This document shows positions 35,669-44,444 of a stretch of DNA of 64,000 bases, piece after piece (positions within the stretch are counted from its first letter, which is position 1; each line of letters starts with the position of its first letter). The notes below the pieces were generated by a model. It had not been told where the DNA came from, ran no database searches, and worked only from the letters and a program-made list of their open reading frames with translations. The stretch covers positions 186,001 to 250,000 of the forward strand of contig NZ_AWFI01000015.1 of the NCBI RefSeq assembly GCF_000682775.1, read 5' to 3'. The DNA is from Hyphomonas sp. L-53-1-40 (GTDB taxonomy: Bacteria > Pseudomonadota > Alphaproteobacteria > Caulobacterales > Hyphomonadaceae). Both the position numbers and the translations under genes were made by a program.

Positions 35669-37093
35669 ATGAAACAGATCAGGCACATTGCAGGGCTATT
35701 GGCTGGCGTGGCCATATTGGTTGGTGCGCCGTCCTTCGCGCAGAATGTCGATCTGTCGCCGGAGATCGCGGCAACGACAGATCAACTGATCGCGGATGCT
35801 CTGCTGGATGAGGTTGGCCTGCAATTTGTCGAAGACCTGACGACAGAAGTCGGTGCCCGCCTTGGCGGCTCGCCGGATGAGGCGCGGGCGCGTGTGTGGG
35901 CGATGAACGCCCTCAAGCAGCTGAACTTTGACCGCACGCGCGTTGAGGATTTCACGATCCCGTATTGGGCGCGGACCCATGAATCTGCCCGCGTGATTGG
36001 CGCGAATGCGCAAGATCTTGTGATCACGGCGCTCGGCGGCAGTCGTGCGACGCCTGAAGGTGGACTGGAGGCTGATATCGTCCGGTTTGAAACCCTTTCC
36101 GACCTAAAGGCGGCTGATGCTGGCAGCCTTGCCGGAAAAATCGCATTCATTGATGAGCGCATGTACAAGACCCAAGATGGCTCGGGCTACGGGCTTGCCG
36201 TGCGCAAGCGGGGCGGGTGTGCCAATGCAGCCGCAGAGAAGGGGGCGGTTGCCTGCCTGATCCGTTCTGTCGGTACACAGCCCCACCGCATGCCACACAC
36301 AGGCGGCATGTTCCGGGAAGGAGCGCTCGGCGCGCTCCCCGCAGCGGCCTTGTCGGGCCCTGATGCAGATCAGCTCACACGATTGCTAGACAGGGGCCCG
36401 GTCCGCGTGAATCTCGATATCGGCGTTGAGTATGCCGATGCCGCGCCGTCCGGAAATGTGATCGCTGAAATCGAGGGATCTGATCTGGAAGACGAAATCA
36501 TCCTAATCGGATGCCATCTCGACAGTTGGGATCTTGGTACCGGCGCACTGGATGATGGCGCGGGCTGCGGAATCGTCGTGGGGGCTGCCAAGCTGATTGC
36601 GGACTTGCCGGGAAAACCTCGCAGAACGATCCGTGTCGTTCTCTACGGCTCTGAGGAAGTCGGCCTGTTTGGAGCGAATGCTTACGCTCGGCAACATGGG
36701 GATGATCTCGACAAGCATATGCTTGCGGCTGAGAGCGATTTTGGCGCCGGCCGCATCTGGCGTTTCCAGACCAATTTTGGTGAGGCTGCAATATCCTATG
36801 CGGATGTCATGAAGCAGGTATTGACCCCACTGGGTGTGTCAGAAGGCGACAATGCAGCCGGCGGTGGGCCTGATATCGGCGTCCTCCGCAGGGCAGGGGT
36901 GCCTGTCGTAACGCCCGCGCAGGATGGCCGGGACTATTTTGACTACCATCACACCCCAGACGATACATTCGACAAGATTGATCCGGAGGCATTCCGTCAG
37001 AATGTTGCGGTGTACGCGGCGTTCACATACATTGCGGCCCAGACAGGATGGAATTTCCGGAAGTCGGAGCCGACATCGATGGGTTCGGACTGA
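35669..37093 (+). CDS. M28 family zinc aminopeptidase/carboxypeptidase, secreted
   Basis: A 474-residue protein with a signal peptide (MKQIRHIAGLLAGVAILVGA, cleavage after SFA), a PA-like insert domain (about 120-235) and an M28 catalytic domain. Zinc ligands and catalytic residues are visible: GCHLDSWDLGTGALDDGAG (His and bridging Asp), GSEEVGLFG (catalytic and ligand Glu), AAESDFGAG (Asp), and DYHHTPDDT (His). It resembles Q-type (plasma glutamate) carboxypeptidase-like M28B enzymes. It acts in the periplasm or outside. Confidence 0.92.
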   Translation: MKQIRHIAGLLAGVAILVGAPSFAQNVDLSPEIAATTDQLIADALLDEVGLQFVEDLTTEVGARLGGSPDEARARVWAMNALKQLNFDRTRVEDFTIPYWARTHESARVIGANAQDLVITALGGSRATPEGGLEADIVRFETLSDLKAADAGSLAGKIAFIDERMYKTQDGSGYGLAVRKRGGCANAAAEKGAVACLIRSVGTQPHRMPHTGGMFREGALGALPAAALSGPDADQLTRLLDRGPVRVNLDIGVEYADAAPSGNVIAEIEGSDLEDEIILIGCHLDSWDLGTGALDDGAGCGIVVGAAKLIADLPGKPRRTIRVVLYGSEEVGLFGANAYARQHGDDLDKHMLAAESDFGAGRIWRFQTNFGEAAISYADVMKQVLTPLGVSEGDNAAGGGPDIGVLRRAGVPVVTPAQDGRDYFDYHHTPDDTFDKIDPEAFRQNVAVYAAFTYIAAQTGWNFRKSEPTSMGSD

Positions 37094-37102
37094 CCTCTTC
37101 GT

Positions 37103-37633
37103 ATGTCGGCGTCTGAAAAAGTGGGGCCAGCGCTCGCGGCCGCGCTTGAGGGGCTGAAACTGGCCCACCGGGAACTGGATCATGTGGATCAGGACTCCGA
37201 ACGCTGGCGCTGGGTCGCAGTTGGTCTCGTCACAGCAATGAATTGCGCGATCATTGCTGCCCTCTCCGGATATGAGACCGCTTTGGAGGAAGATGCAGCC
37301 GATCTGAAAATGCCGGGAAGGGTTGCACCTCTGAAATTGTTACTGCGACGCGCGCGGTCAGATCGATATCTCTTGCCTCCGGAGCAGCTTCCCGCAACGG
37401 CGGGGCAGGTCGACGCCGTCCTTCGGCTTGCAGAATACCGGAACGAGGTCGTGCATGGCGTTCTTGCCGGACGGCCGAGCACAATTATTCGAGACGGGCA
37501 AATCGTCGTGGAGATGGTCACGCATCTGGTTTGCGTTGCTCCGGCCTTCGATCGGTCCAATCATGCTGTCTATTGCGCACTGATTTCTGATCAGGTTTCT
37601 GCGATCAGAGAGCGACTTGCCGTGCTTGGTTAA
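37103..37633 (+). CDS. Hypothetical all-helical protein with HEPN-like RX4H motif
   Basis: A 176-residue predicted soluble, helical protein. No family is recognised with certainty. The segment LAEYRNEVVHGVL contains Arg113-Asn114 and His118, which fits the RX4-6H motif (with a polar residue after Arg) of HEPN domains, some of which are RNases. A hydrophobic stretch at about 37-54 (WVAVGLVTAMNCAIIAAL) could be a buried helix or a weak membrane segment. It starts 9 bases after the M28 gene and ends 34 bases before envC. No antitoxin-like partner is adjacent. Confidence 0.65.
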   Translation: MSASEKVGPALAAALEGLKLAHRELDHVDQDSERWRWVAVGLVTAMNCAIIAALSGYETALEEDAADLKMPGRVAPLKLLLRRARSDRYLLPPEQLPATAGQVDAVLRLAEYRNEVVHGVLAGRPSTIIRDGQIVVEMVTHLVCVAPAFDRSNHAVYCALISDQVSAIRERLAVLG

Positions 37634-37667
37634 TATTGAAGTCATGACCGACTGCAATAAGGGAGAG

Positions 37668-38885
37668 ATGAGCGCATTCTGGCGACCCCTGATGGTATCG
37701 ATTGCGGCGTTTGTCTTGACGGCAGCAGCGCCGGATACGTTTTCCCGGGAAGAGTTGCAGGCACTCGAAGCTGAGCGGCAGGCCGCCGAGCAAAAGCTTG
37801 AAGCGCTGCAGGCCGCCGGCGAAAATACGCTGAGCGATTTAAAGAACATCGACAGCCAGTTGATTTCGGCGGCTATGGAGTCCCAGCGGCGTGAAGAACA
37901 GGCTTCGAACGCCGAGAAATCCCTGATCGATCTTGGTGCGCGCCGGGTATCGGCGCAGATGAGCCTGCTCGAGAACCGCCAGGCTCTGGAAGACCTGCTT
38001 GCAGCGCTTGCCGCATCCAATCGCCGGAAGCCGCCTGCCTTGATCGTGTCCCCGAGCAAAGCGAACACGGCTGTGCGCCGGGCCATCCTGATGAGCGAGA
38101 CAACTCCGCGCCTTGCGACGGAGTCGGAAGAATTGTCGCGGGAAATCGATACGCTGAACGAGCTTGAGCGCCGTATTCGCGGCGAAAAAGCCAAACTCGA
38201 TGCCGCTGAAGCGACACTTGCTTTGAAACAAGTTGAGATTGAGCGGCTCGCCGCTGCCAAGCGTGGGAATTTCGAGGATTTGTCCGGCGATATCGCATTG
38301 TTGAAGGCCCGCGCGGCAGAGATTGGTGCCAGGGAAGAAGATTTGAGATCACTGCTGGCGTCGCTTGAGGCTCAGGCGCCGTCTGCGCCCGGCGCGAAGC
38401 CGGACCTCAGACCGCGCCTTGTGTCCAATTCGCCTTCGTCGAAGCCATCAGCCACGTCCGCTGTCGCGCGCACACCAGCTTCGCGACCATTGGGGCGGGC
38501 TGTCATCGGTGCGCTGAAGCCCCCCGTTGCAGGTTCGCTTGCGCGGGCATTTGGCGAAAAGCTGCCCACTGGCGGCAAGTCGGAATGGGTCGCCTTCGCC
38601 ACGCGGGCAAATGCCCAAGTGGTCGCACCGGTTGGCGGTACGGTTGAGTATGCGCGGCCATTTCGAACGTATGGATCAATGTTAATTTTGCGGACGAGTG
38701 ACGGTTACCATGTTATTCTTACAGGCATGAGCCGGATCTATGTCACTGAAGGCCAAGGCGTTTCTGTGGGCGAGCCTGTTGGACGCATGCCTGATCGAGC
38801 CGAGCCGGTTCCCGAACTGAATATGGAATTAAGGCTTGGCGACAAGGTTATGAATCCGGCAGACTGGCTGCCAGGCCGGAGCTAA
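37668..38885 (+). CDS. EnvC-like murein hydrolase activator (degenerate LytM domain)
   Basis: A 405-residue protein: signal peptide (MSAFWRPLMVSIAAFVLTAA), coiled-coil region (about 25-240), a proline/alanine linker, and a C-terminal M23/LytM domain (about 290-400). The zinc and catalytic residues of active M23 enzymes are missing: the HxxxD site reads SEWVAF, YAHLS reads LTGMS and HLHFE reads ELNMEL. This is as in EnvC, which activates amidases for septal peptidoglycan splitting. The start at 37668 is preceded by TAAGGGAGAG; ATG at 37644 is possible. It is followed by ctpA. Confidence 0.87.
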   Translation: MSAFWRPLMVSIAAFVLTAAAPDTFSREELQALEAERQAAEQKLEALQAAGENTLSDLKNIDSQLISAAMESQRREEQASNAEKSLIDLGARRVSAQMSLLENRQALEDLLAALAASNRRKPPALIVSPSKANTAVRRAILMSETTPRLATESEELSREIDTLNELERRIRGEKAKLDAAEATLALKQVEIERLAAAKRGNFEDLSGDIALLKARAAEIGAREEDLRSLLASLEAQAPSAPGAKPDLRPRLVSNSPSSKPSATSAVARTPASRPLGRAVIGALKPPVAGSLARAFGEKLPTGGKSEWVAFATRANAQVVAPVGGTVEYARPFRTYGSMLILRTSDGYHVILTGMSRIYVTEGQGVSVGEPVGRMPDRAEPVPELNMELRLGDKVMNPADWLPGRS

Positions 38886-38913
38886 GGTCAAAAGGATTAT
38901 GGAGGACTGGAAT

Positions 38914-40236
38914 ATGCGTTCACTACTGACAGGGGCTGCCCTTGGTGTCGTTCTGGGTGGCGCTGCTGTCGGGTTTTCCGCCTTCGCCTCTCCTGAGGAC
39001 CGGGCCGAAGATCCGCGCATGGTCACCTACCAGCAGTTGGACCTGTTCGCAGAAATCCTCGCCCGCGCCCGTCAGGATTATGTAACGGAAGTCGACGAAA
39101 AGGCCGCCATGAAGGCCGCCATCAACGGCATGCTCACCTCGCTCGACCCGCATTCCAGCTATCTCGATCCGGATGATTTTCGTTCGATGCAGGTTCAGAC
39201 CAGCGGAGAATATGGTGGTCTTGGTATTGAAGTCACAATGGAAGATGGTTTCGTTAAAGTCATCTCTCCGATGGACGATACACCTGCGAGCCGTGCGGGT
39301 ATCCAGCCGGGTGACCTGATCACATCCATCAATGGAAAGCCGATCATTGGCCAGACCCTGAACGAAGCCGTCAAGGAAATGCGCGGCGAAAAGGGCACTG
39401 ATATCGATGTCACGATCCTGCGCGAAGGTGAGGATCCCTTTGACGTCACTTTGACCCGGGAAGTGATTCAGCAGAAATCCGTTACCTGGAAAATGCAGGA
39501 AAGCGATATTGGATACATTCGTATTTCAACCTTCAACGAGCGCACGACTCTGCTGCTTGAAGAGGCGGTCGAAGGCATTGCTAAAGAAACCGGCTCGCGT
39601 CCACGTGGTTTGATTGTGGACTTGCGCAACAATGGCGGCGGTCTACTGGATCAGGCCGTATCGGTCTCCGACATGTTCCTGTCTGGTGGTGAAGTTGTGT
39701 CGACGCAGGGCCGACGCATTTCCGACATGGAGCGCTATAACGCGCATTCCGGGGAAGTTTTTAAGGGCGTCCCGATGATCGTGTTGATCAATGGCGGCTC
39801 AGCTTCGGCCTCCGAGATTGTCGCTGGCGCTTTGCAGGACCGGCATCGGGCCACCGTTTTGGGTACGACCAGCTTTGGCAAGGGATCGGTGCAAACCGTC
39901 ATTCCCCTTGGCGCAGATCGCGGCGCAGTCCGCCTGACGACGGCCCGCTATTACACGCCAGCCGGTCGCTCCATTCAGGCACTCGGCATCGATCCGGACA
40001 TCGAAATCACCCAGGCACGCCTGTCTGAAGAAGAGCTTGCCCAGATCAAGCGCTGGTCCGAGGCCGACCTGCCGCACGCCTTGGCCAATGAAGATGGTGA
40101 GGCACGCAAGGATGTTTCCTTGCCGGATGAGCAGCCGCCCGAAGATTGGGATGGCGAGGATTTCCAGTTCCAGAGAGCCATTGAAATGCTCAAGGAAGGC
40201 ACTGTCACAGCCAGTGCAATGAGGCGGGCAGGTTAA
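38914..40236 (+). CDS. ctpA: Carboxyl-terminal processing protease (S41 family)
   Basis: A 440-residue periplasmic serine protease with a signal peptide or anchor (MRSLLTGAALGVVLGGAAVG), an N-terminal helical region with LTSLDPHSSYL, a PDZ domain (about 98-180), and the S41 core. The Ser-Lys dyad is Ser298 in NGGSASASEI and Lys323 in SFGKGSVQ, spaced as in the family. A C-terminal extension carries PGRSIQALGIDPDIEI-like sequence. CtpA proteases often cleave peptidoglycan hydrolases and their partners. The ATG at 38914 has GGAGG eight bases upstream; ATG at 38899 is an alternative. Confidence 0.94.
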   Translation: MRSLLTGAALGVVLGGAAVGFSAFASPEDRAEDPRMVTYQQLDLFAEILARARQDYVTEVDEKAAMKAAINGMLTSLDPHSSYLDPDDFRSMQVQTSGEYGGLGIEVTMEDGFVKVISPMDDTPASRAGIQPGDLITSINGKPIIGQTLNEAVKEMRGEKGTDIDVTILREGEDPFDVTLTREVIQQKSVTWKMQESDIGYIRISTFNERTTLLLEEAVEGIAKETGSRPRGLIVDLRNNGGGLLDQAVSVSDMFLSGGEVVSTQGRRISDMERYNAHSGEVFKGVPMIVLINGGSASASEIVAGALQDRHRATVLGTTSFGKGSVQTVIPLGADRGAVRLTTARYYTPAGRSIQALGIDPDIEITQARLSEEELAQIKRWSEADLPHALANEDGEARKDVSLPDEQPPEDWDGEDFQFQRAIEMLKEGTVTASAMRRAG

Positions 40237-40319
40237 CCGGATGTTTGCAACCTGTTAACCAGTTGGATGCAATTCTGTTTGTTCAGAATTCTTTTAAACT
40301 GGTTTGACGAGGTCCATCG

Positions 40320-41618
40320 ATGGCTAGCCGCAGGGATGCCGACCCATCTCCTTTGCGCACGGGTCTGACCCATGCTGCTATGAGCCTGCTCGTATTTGGT
40401 GGAGTGGGTGCGAGTCTTGGTGCCGCGATCCATTATTCTGGCAACCCCGCAGATTCCGGGCCGAGCGAAGTGCTGGCCTTGTTTGAGACCAGCCAGGGGT
40501 CTACCGCCGCACTCAAATCCCGGCTGAAGGCGGAGACGCTCCAGGATCTGGGCGCGCGTGTTGTTCTGGCAGAAGATGATGTGGTTTCCGAGCAGCCAAG
40601 CCTGGGCGTGGAATATGCTGAATCTTCTGCTCCGCGTCCGTCGGAAGTTCCGACCGGGCAGGGGGATGAAGATTCCTCAGGTGAGGGCATTCGGATCAAT
40701 GGGAAGCTGGTGCGCCCCGGGGAGTCCTATGGCGAGGTCACGCGTGTAGCGTCGCTTGATACAGCGCCTGTTCCGGGTCTGACGGAGCGGATCAATGGAC
40801 TGTCTCTTCCGCGCATTTCTGCTGACGGCCAGGCACCGTCCGATGTGTATGCTCGCCCCTTCGCCAATCCCGGCAACCAGCCGATTGTGGCGGTCGTCAT
40901 TGGCGGACTTGGCATCAATGCGACCCACACCAAGGCGGCTATCGAAGAGTTGCCGCCTGAAGTGACACTGTCCTTCGCGCCAGACGCTGGCAATTTACAG
41001 TATTGGGTCAACAAGGCTCGCGAAAAAGGACACGAAGTCCTGATCGAAGTGCCAATGGAATCCTTCGAGTACGGTCGCATGAAGATGCATCCGCAAACCC
41101 TGTTGGCTGGCGACACCGGTGACCGCAACCTGCCGCGTCTCGAAAAGCTGCTCAGCCGGGCAAGCGGATATTTTGGGATCATCAATTATCAGGGCGCCAA
41201 ATTCGCCGAAGATCCCGGCGCTGTCGGCCCCGTCCTTCAAGCCCTTCACGATCGCGGCATTGCTCTCGTCGAGGATGGCAGCTTCCAAACAGGCGCCTTC
41301 GACCGTGCCGCCGAGCGCACACAGATGAAATTCGCACGCGCCGCGGCCACAATTGACGCAAAGCTGACCGCAGATGACATCCGGACTGAGTTGTTGGGTC
41401 TCGAAACGCTCGCAAAGGAAAACGGTGCGTCTATGGGAACTGGGTACGCCTTCCCGCTGACAATCGAAATCGCTAAGGACTGGACGAAGGACATGCAGAA
41501 ACGTGGGGTCGTTCTGGCGCCGGCATCTGCCCTGATTTCGGTGCCTGCAAAAACTTCCCAACCGAAGCGTGTCCAGACTGGAAGCTTGTCTCAGGCTCCG
41601 GTAAACCCGGAAGGGTGA
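40320..41618 (+). CDS. Divergent polysaccharide deacetylase family protein (YibQ-like)
   Basis: A 432-residue protein with an N-terminal membrane anchor (about 20-40, MSLLVFGGVGASLGAAIHYS), a long low-complexity linker (about 45-180) and a C-terminal divergent deacetylase domain (about 185-410: VAVVIGGLGINATHTKAAIE, EVTLSFAPDAG, LIEVPMESFEYG, GYFGIINYQGAKF, GTGYAFPLTIE). The canonical metal-binding residues of active deacetylases are only partly conserved, as in the family. In many proteobacteria it lies after EnvC and CtpA. It overlaps rppH by 4 bases. Confidence 0.88.
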   Translation: MASRRDADPSPLRTGLTHAAMSLLVFGGVGASLGAAIHYSGNPADSGPSEVLALFETSQGSTAALKSRLKAETLQDLGARVVLAEDDVVSEQPSLGVEYAESSAPRPSEVPTGQGDEDSSGEGIRINGKLVRPGESYGEVTRVASLDTAPVPGLTERINGLSLPRISADGQAPSDVYARPFANPGNQPIVAVVIGGLGINATHTKAAIEELPPEVTLSFAPDAGNLQYWVNKAREKGHEVLIEVPMESFEYGRMKMHPQTLLAGDTGDRNLPRLEKLLSRASGYFGIINYQGAKFAEDPGAVGPVLQALHDRGIALVEDGSFQTGAFDRAAERTQMKFARAAATIDAKLTADDIRTELLGLETLAKENGASMGTGYAFPLTIEIAKDWTKDMQKRGVVLAPASALISVPAKTSQPKRVQTGSLSQAPVNPEG

Positions 41619-42130
41619 CGATACACGCGCCCGATCCCGACCTCTACAGACCCAATGTTGGTCTCGCCCTCTTTTCTAAAGCAGGCCACGTTTTCATTGG
41701 GCGGCGCATCAATGGTCGGGGCGCGTTCCAGTGGCAGATGCCGCAAGGCGGCATCGACAAGGGCGAGACGCCGTTGGTCGGCGCTCTCCGCGAACTCGAA
41801 GAAGAAGTCGGCGTACCGGAAAAGCTGGTCGATGTTCTCGAGGAAACGTCGGACTGGTTGTTCTACGATTTCCCCCCGGATTTGAAGAAGCGTTTGCCCG
41901 GACCTTATATTGGTCAGAGACAGAAATGGTTCGCTTTCCGGTTCAAGGGGGCCGACAGCGATGTTCGCCTTGACCGGCATACGCCGGAATTCGATGCGTG
42001 GCGCTGGGCGCGGCTCGAAGAAGTTCCTTCGCTGGTCGTCCCGTTCAAACGCATGGTGTACTCTGAAGTTTCCCAGCGGTTCATCAGTTGGGCCGAACCG
42101 GTGCCCGGTCACAAGGAAGTTCAGGGTTGA
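41615..42130 (+). CDS. rppH: RNA 5'-pyrophosphohydrolase (Nudix)
   Basis: A 171-residue Nudix hydrolase that removes pyrophosphate from mRNA 5' ends and triggers decay. The Nudix box is complete: GGIDKGETPLVGALRELEEE then VG (Glu residues in REXXEE). The RppH-type N-terminus YRPNVGLALF and FQWQMPQGGI are present, as is WFAFRF. It starts with GTG at 41615, overlapping the deacetylase stop codon (GTGA), which indicates translational coupling. Confidence 0.93.
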   Translation: MTIHAPDPDLYRPNVGLALFSKAGHVFIGRRINGRGAFQWQMPQGGIDKGETPLVGALRELEEEVGVPEKLVDVLEETSDWLFYDFPPDLKKRLPGPYIGQRQKWFAFRFKGADSDVRLDRHTPEFDAWRWARLEEVPSLVVPFKRMVYSEVSQRFISWAEPVPGHKEVQG

Positions 42131-42159
42131 AACCCTGCAGGCTATAGAGGCGCGAACCG

Positions 42160-42930
42160 ATGACGAAATCCTTGCTGATGATCCATGGGATCGGGTGTGG
42201 CGGTGAGGTCTGGGATCGGATGCGCGTGGGATTCGAAGCCGCTGGCTGGAGCTGCGAAGCTCCAACACTGTTTCCAGACCAGCGAGTGCCTGCCTCTCCC
42301 CCAGCTTCGCTGTCTGATCTGGGCCTTGATGACTATGTGAAATCCATGGCGGACACCGTTCGCCGGATTGAGCGTGAGACGGGCAGCCCGCCCGCGGTGA
42401 TTGGTCATTCGATGGGTGGCTTGATTGCCCAATGTCTGGTCGAGCAGGGGCTCGTGAGCCAGGCGGTCTTCCTGACGCCGGCTCAACCCAAGGATTGCAG
42501 CGCGGTGACCCTGTCAGTTGCCTATACTTTCCTCAACATCCTGATCGGTCGGAACCGTTCGAAAGCCTATAAGGTTTGGGAGTCAGGATTTCGCTATGGC
42601 GTACTTAACAGGGTGCCGCGACGTCGTCATGCAGAGATCTACGCTGATGCGCTGTACGATTCCGGGAAGGTTTACGGCGACATCGCAGATGGAATCGAGA
42701 TCGACGAGACCTTGTTTACAATTCCAACACTGACGATCGCTGCTGGTGCAGACCGTGCGACGCCTGCCAAGGCCGTCCGGAAGGTGGGGCAAAAATACGC
42801 AAAAAGCCCAGTAGCGGGTGACTTTATGGAATATCCGAACAATGCCCATTGGATCGTGGATGAGCCGGGCACTGACAAGGTGGTTTCGGACATTGTTGCC
42901 TGGCTTGCAAAGACGAGAGCTGCTGCTTGA
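42160..42930 (+). CDS. Alpha/beta hydrolase fold protein
   Basis: A 256-residue soluble alpha/beta hydrolase. The nucleophile elbow is GHSMGG (Ser at about residue 88). The acid is in AGADRATPA and the histidine in NNAHWIVDE. The N-terminal MIHGIGCGGEVWD forms the oxyanion region. The substrate is unknown. It lies 29 bases after rppH, so it may be read through from that cluster. Confidence 0.87.
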   Translation: MTKSLLMIHGIGCGGEVWDRMRVGFEAAGWSCEAPTLFPDQRVPASPPASLSDLGLDDYVKSMADTVRRIERETGSPPAVIGHSMGGLIAQCLVEQGLVSQAVFLTPAQPKDCSAVTLSVAYTFLNILIGRNRSKAYKVWESGFRYGVLNRVPRRRHAEIYADALYDSGKVYGDIADGIEIDETLFTIPTLTIAAGADRATPAKAVRKVGQKYAKSPVAGDFMEYPNNAHWIVDEPGTDKVVSDIVAWLAKTRAAA

Positions 42931-42940
42931 GGCGGTCATG

Positions 42941-42973
42941 AAAAGAGGCACCCGCCGATTGGCGAATGCCTCT
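42941..42973 (-). terminator. Probable terminator of the small secreted-protein gene
   Basis: AGAGGCA (42944-42950) pairs with TGCCTCT (42967-42973), with an inner CGCC/GGCG stem separated by a 2x2 internal loop. On the minus strand it follows the stop at 42999 by 25 bases and ends in TTTT. It may also serve the convergent hydrolase gene. Confidence 0.6.
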
Positions 42974-42998
42974 AAACCCGTTCAGTCCTTCCAGCCGA

Positions 42999-43319
42999 TC
43001 AGTCGGCAGCTGTGATCGTTGCCGTGCCGGATTGGCCCGCAGTATTGGTAAAGCCAGTCGAGAAGCCGACGTCTTCGCCCAGTTCGTCGAAGGTTGCACA
43101 AATGTCACCTTCGGGTGTCTGGCCACAGATTGTCTTGGATTCTTCATCCATCGTGTACGGAATGGGATCGCCTCCATCCATGGAGGCCGTGCCGTTTTCA
43201 TAGAATACAACAAGCGCGGTCCTGCCATCGCTGCTTGCGAATTCGACCGTGGTGGATTGTGCCATCGCAGGCAGGGCGAACAGCGTAATTGCCGCACTCG
43301 CCGCTAAAAAGAGTTTCAT
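42999..43319 (-). CDS. Small secreted protein of unknown function
   Basis: A 106-residue protein with a clear signal peptide (MKLFLAASAAITLFALPAMA, cleavage before QST). The mature part is about 86 residues, acidic, with two cysteines (KTICGQTPEGDICATF) that may form a disulfide; the segments TTVEFASSDGRTALVVFYEN and ATITAAD look beta-rich. No family recognised. It is monocistronic, with its own terminator. Confidence 0.75.
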   Translation of the reverse strand: MKLFLAASAAITLFALPAMAQSTTVEFASSDGRTALVVFYENGTASMDGGDPIPYTMDEESKTICGQTPEGDICATFDELGEDVGFSTGFTNTAGQSGTATITAAD

Positions 43320-43401
43320 GGAAGTCTCCTCCGTCTTTCGGGATTGTTCTTTTGCACTCTACCTCGGTTTCGAGGCTATCAATGCTGGGGACGGAGTCCA
43401 T

Positions 43402-43431
43402 AAAAAAACCCCGGCATTGAGGGCCGGGGTT
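43402..43431 (-). terminator. Rho-independent terminator of folE
   Basis: AACCCCGGC (43407-43415) pairs perfectly with GCCGGGGTT (43423-43431). On the minus strand the stem is followed by seven T residues (the A-run at 43402-43408, partly within the stem). It lies 24 bases after the folE stop codon. Confidence 0.88.
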
Positions 43432-43455
43432 GATCAATTCTGAGAGAAAGTCGGC

Positions 43456-44079
43456 TCAACCCTTGCCGGCCATACGCAGGAAGCGATTGCGCAAATCGGC
43501 ATCCGATTTGAACACGCCAGTAAACTGCGTGGTGATCGTGCTGACATCCTTGTGGTGGACGCCCCGTGTCGACATGCATTCATGCACGGCATCGATCAGG
43601 ACCGCCGTGCCCATCGGGGCAAGGCTGTCGGTAATCGCATCACAGATTTGCGCGGTCATGGTTTCCTGCGTTTGCAGGCGCTTCGAGAAGATCTCTACGA
43701 CGCGTGCCAGCTTGGAAATACCAACAACGGCTGCCGACGGCATGTAGGCGACATAGGCCTTGCCAAGGAAGGGCGCCATGTGGTGCTCGCAATGGCTCTC
43801 CACGTCGATGTTGCGCAGCATGACGATGTCATCATAGCCCTGCACGTCCTCAAAGGTACGCGACAGGTACTTGACGGGATCTTCCTCATAGCCGGAAAAC
43901 CATTCCTTGTAGGCGTTGACGACGCGCTTTGGCGTGTCGAGCAGGCCTTCGCGACGCGGATCGTCGCCAGCCCACGCGATGAGCGTGCGCACGGCTTCTT
44001 CGGCCTCTTGAACGGTAGGGCGCTTGATGGGCTCTGCGCGTGCCTTGTCTTTATTGGGAGTGATGGCGTCCATGGCCAT
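43456..44079 (-). CDS. folE: GTP cyclohydrolase I
   Basis: A 207-residue enzyme that makes 7,8-dihydroneopterin triphosphate from GTP, for folate or queuosine pathways. Motifs: EGLLDTPKRVVNAYKEWFSG, the zinc ligands in SHCEHHMAPF (Cys and His) and HECMSTRGVHH (Cys), and GISKLARVVEIFSKRLQTQE. The N-terminal 20 residues (MAMDAITPNKDKARAEPIKR) are basic and variable. The ATG at 44079 follows GAAGGAAA. No other folate gene is adjacent. Confidence 0.95.
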   Translation of the reverse strand: MAMDAITPNKDKARAEPIKRPTVQEAEEAVRTLIAWAGDDPRREGLLDTPKRVVNAYKEWFSGYEEDPVKYLSRTFEDVQGYDDIVMLRNIDVESHCEHHMAPFLGKAYVAYMPSAAVVGISKLARVVEIFSKRLQTQETMTAQICDAITDSLAPMGTAVLIDAVHECMSTRGVHHKDVSTITTQFTGVFKSDADLRNRFLRMAGKG

Positions 44080-44444
44080 GATTGAAGTTTCCTTCGACTG
44101 AGGGACGAGGGTCGAGCCGAGGCTTGGTCTGGGAAAGCGTAAAAATGCTCCCCTGCCCGGACTTAACGCCCGCCCGGAGTTGATACCCTCAGGGCGATAT
44201 GAGGAACATAAGGGTGCGATGGCCTTGTTTCCAGCCCTTTCTACGCTGACGTCGCGCGACTGGATGACTCCATTCTTGGCTTTTCTACGCGCCGATGATA
44301 TCGCCGTCGACATGGAACGTGTTCGATTTTGTTGTCGTCCTGCCTGCCGGTGTTGCTGTTAACGCATCAACACGCCATTAGAGCTGGCCAGCTACCCGTA
44401 GCGCCAGCGATACGTCCAGACTTCCGAAATCGAGCCCAAAAACC
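44080..44444. other. 365-base divergent intergenic region between folE and cysS
   Basis: No supported gene and no RNA element recognised. It must hold the promoters of the two flanking genes. Short open frames are present but lack ribosome sites or recognisable products. Confidence 0.5.

Noticed and set aside
34502-35686. 394-codon minus-strand frame across the GNAT and redoxin genes
   Set aside because: It covers two clearly real plus-strand genes and has no recognisable domain.
37103-37633. A toxin-antitoxin module based on the HEPN-like gene
   Set aside because: No small partner gene with an antitoxin-like domain (such as MNT) flanks it; the neighbours are an M28 peptidase and EnvC.
40233-40258. 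Paired TTAACC half-sites between ctpA and the deacetylase gene
   Set aside because: The half-sites are 18 bases apart, which does not fit a CtrA box; they could be chance in a short AT-richer gap.
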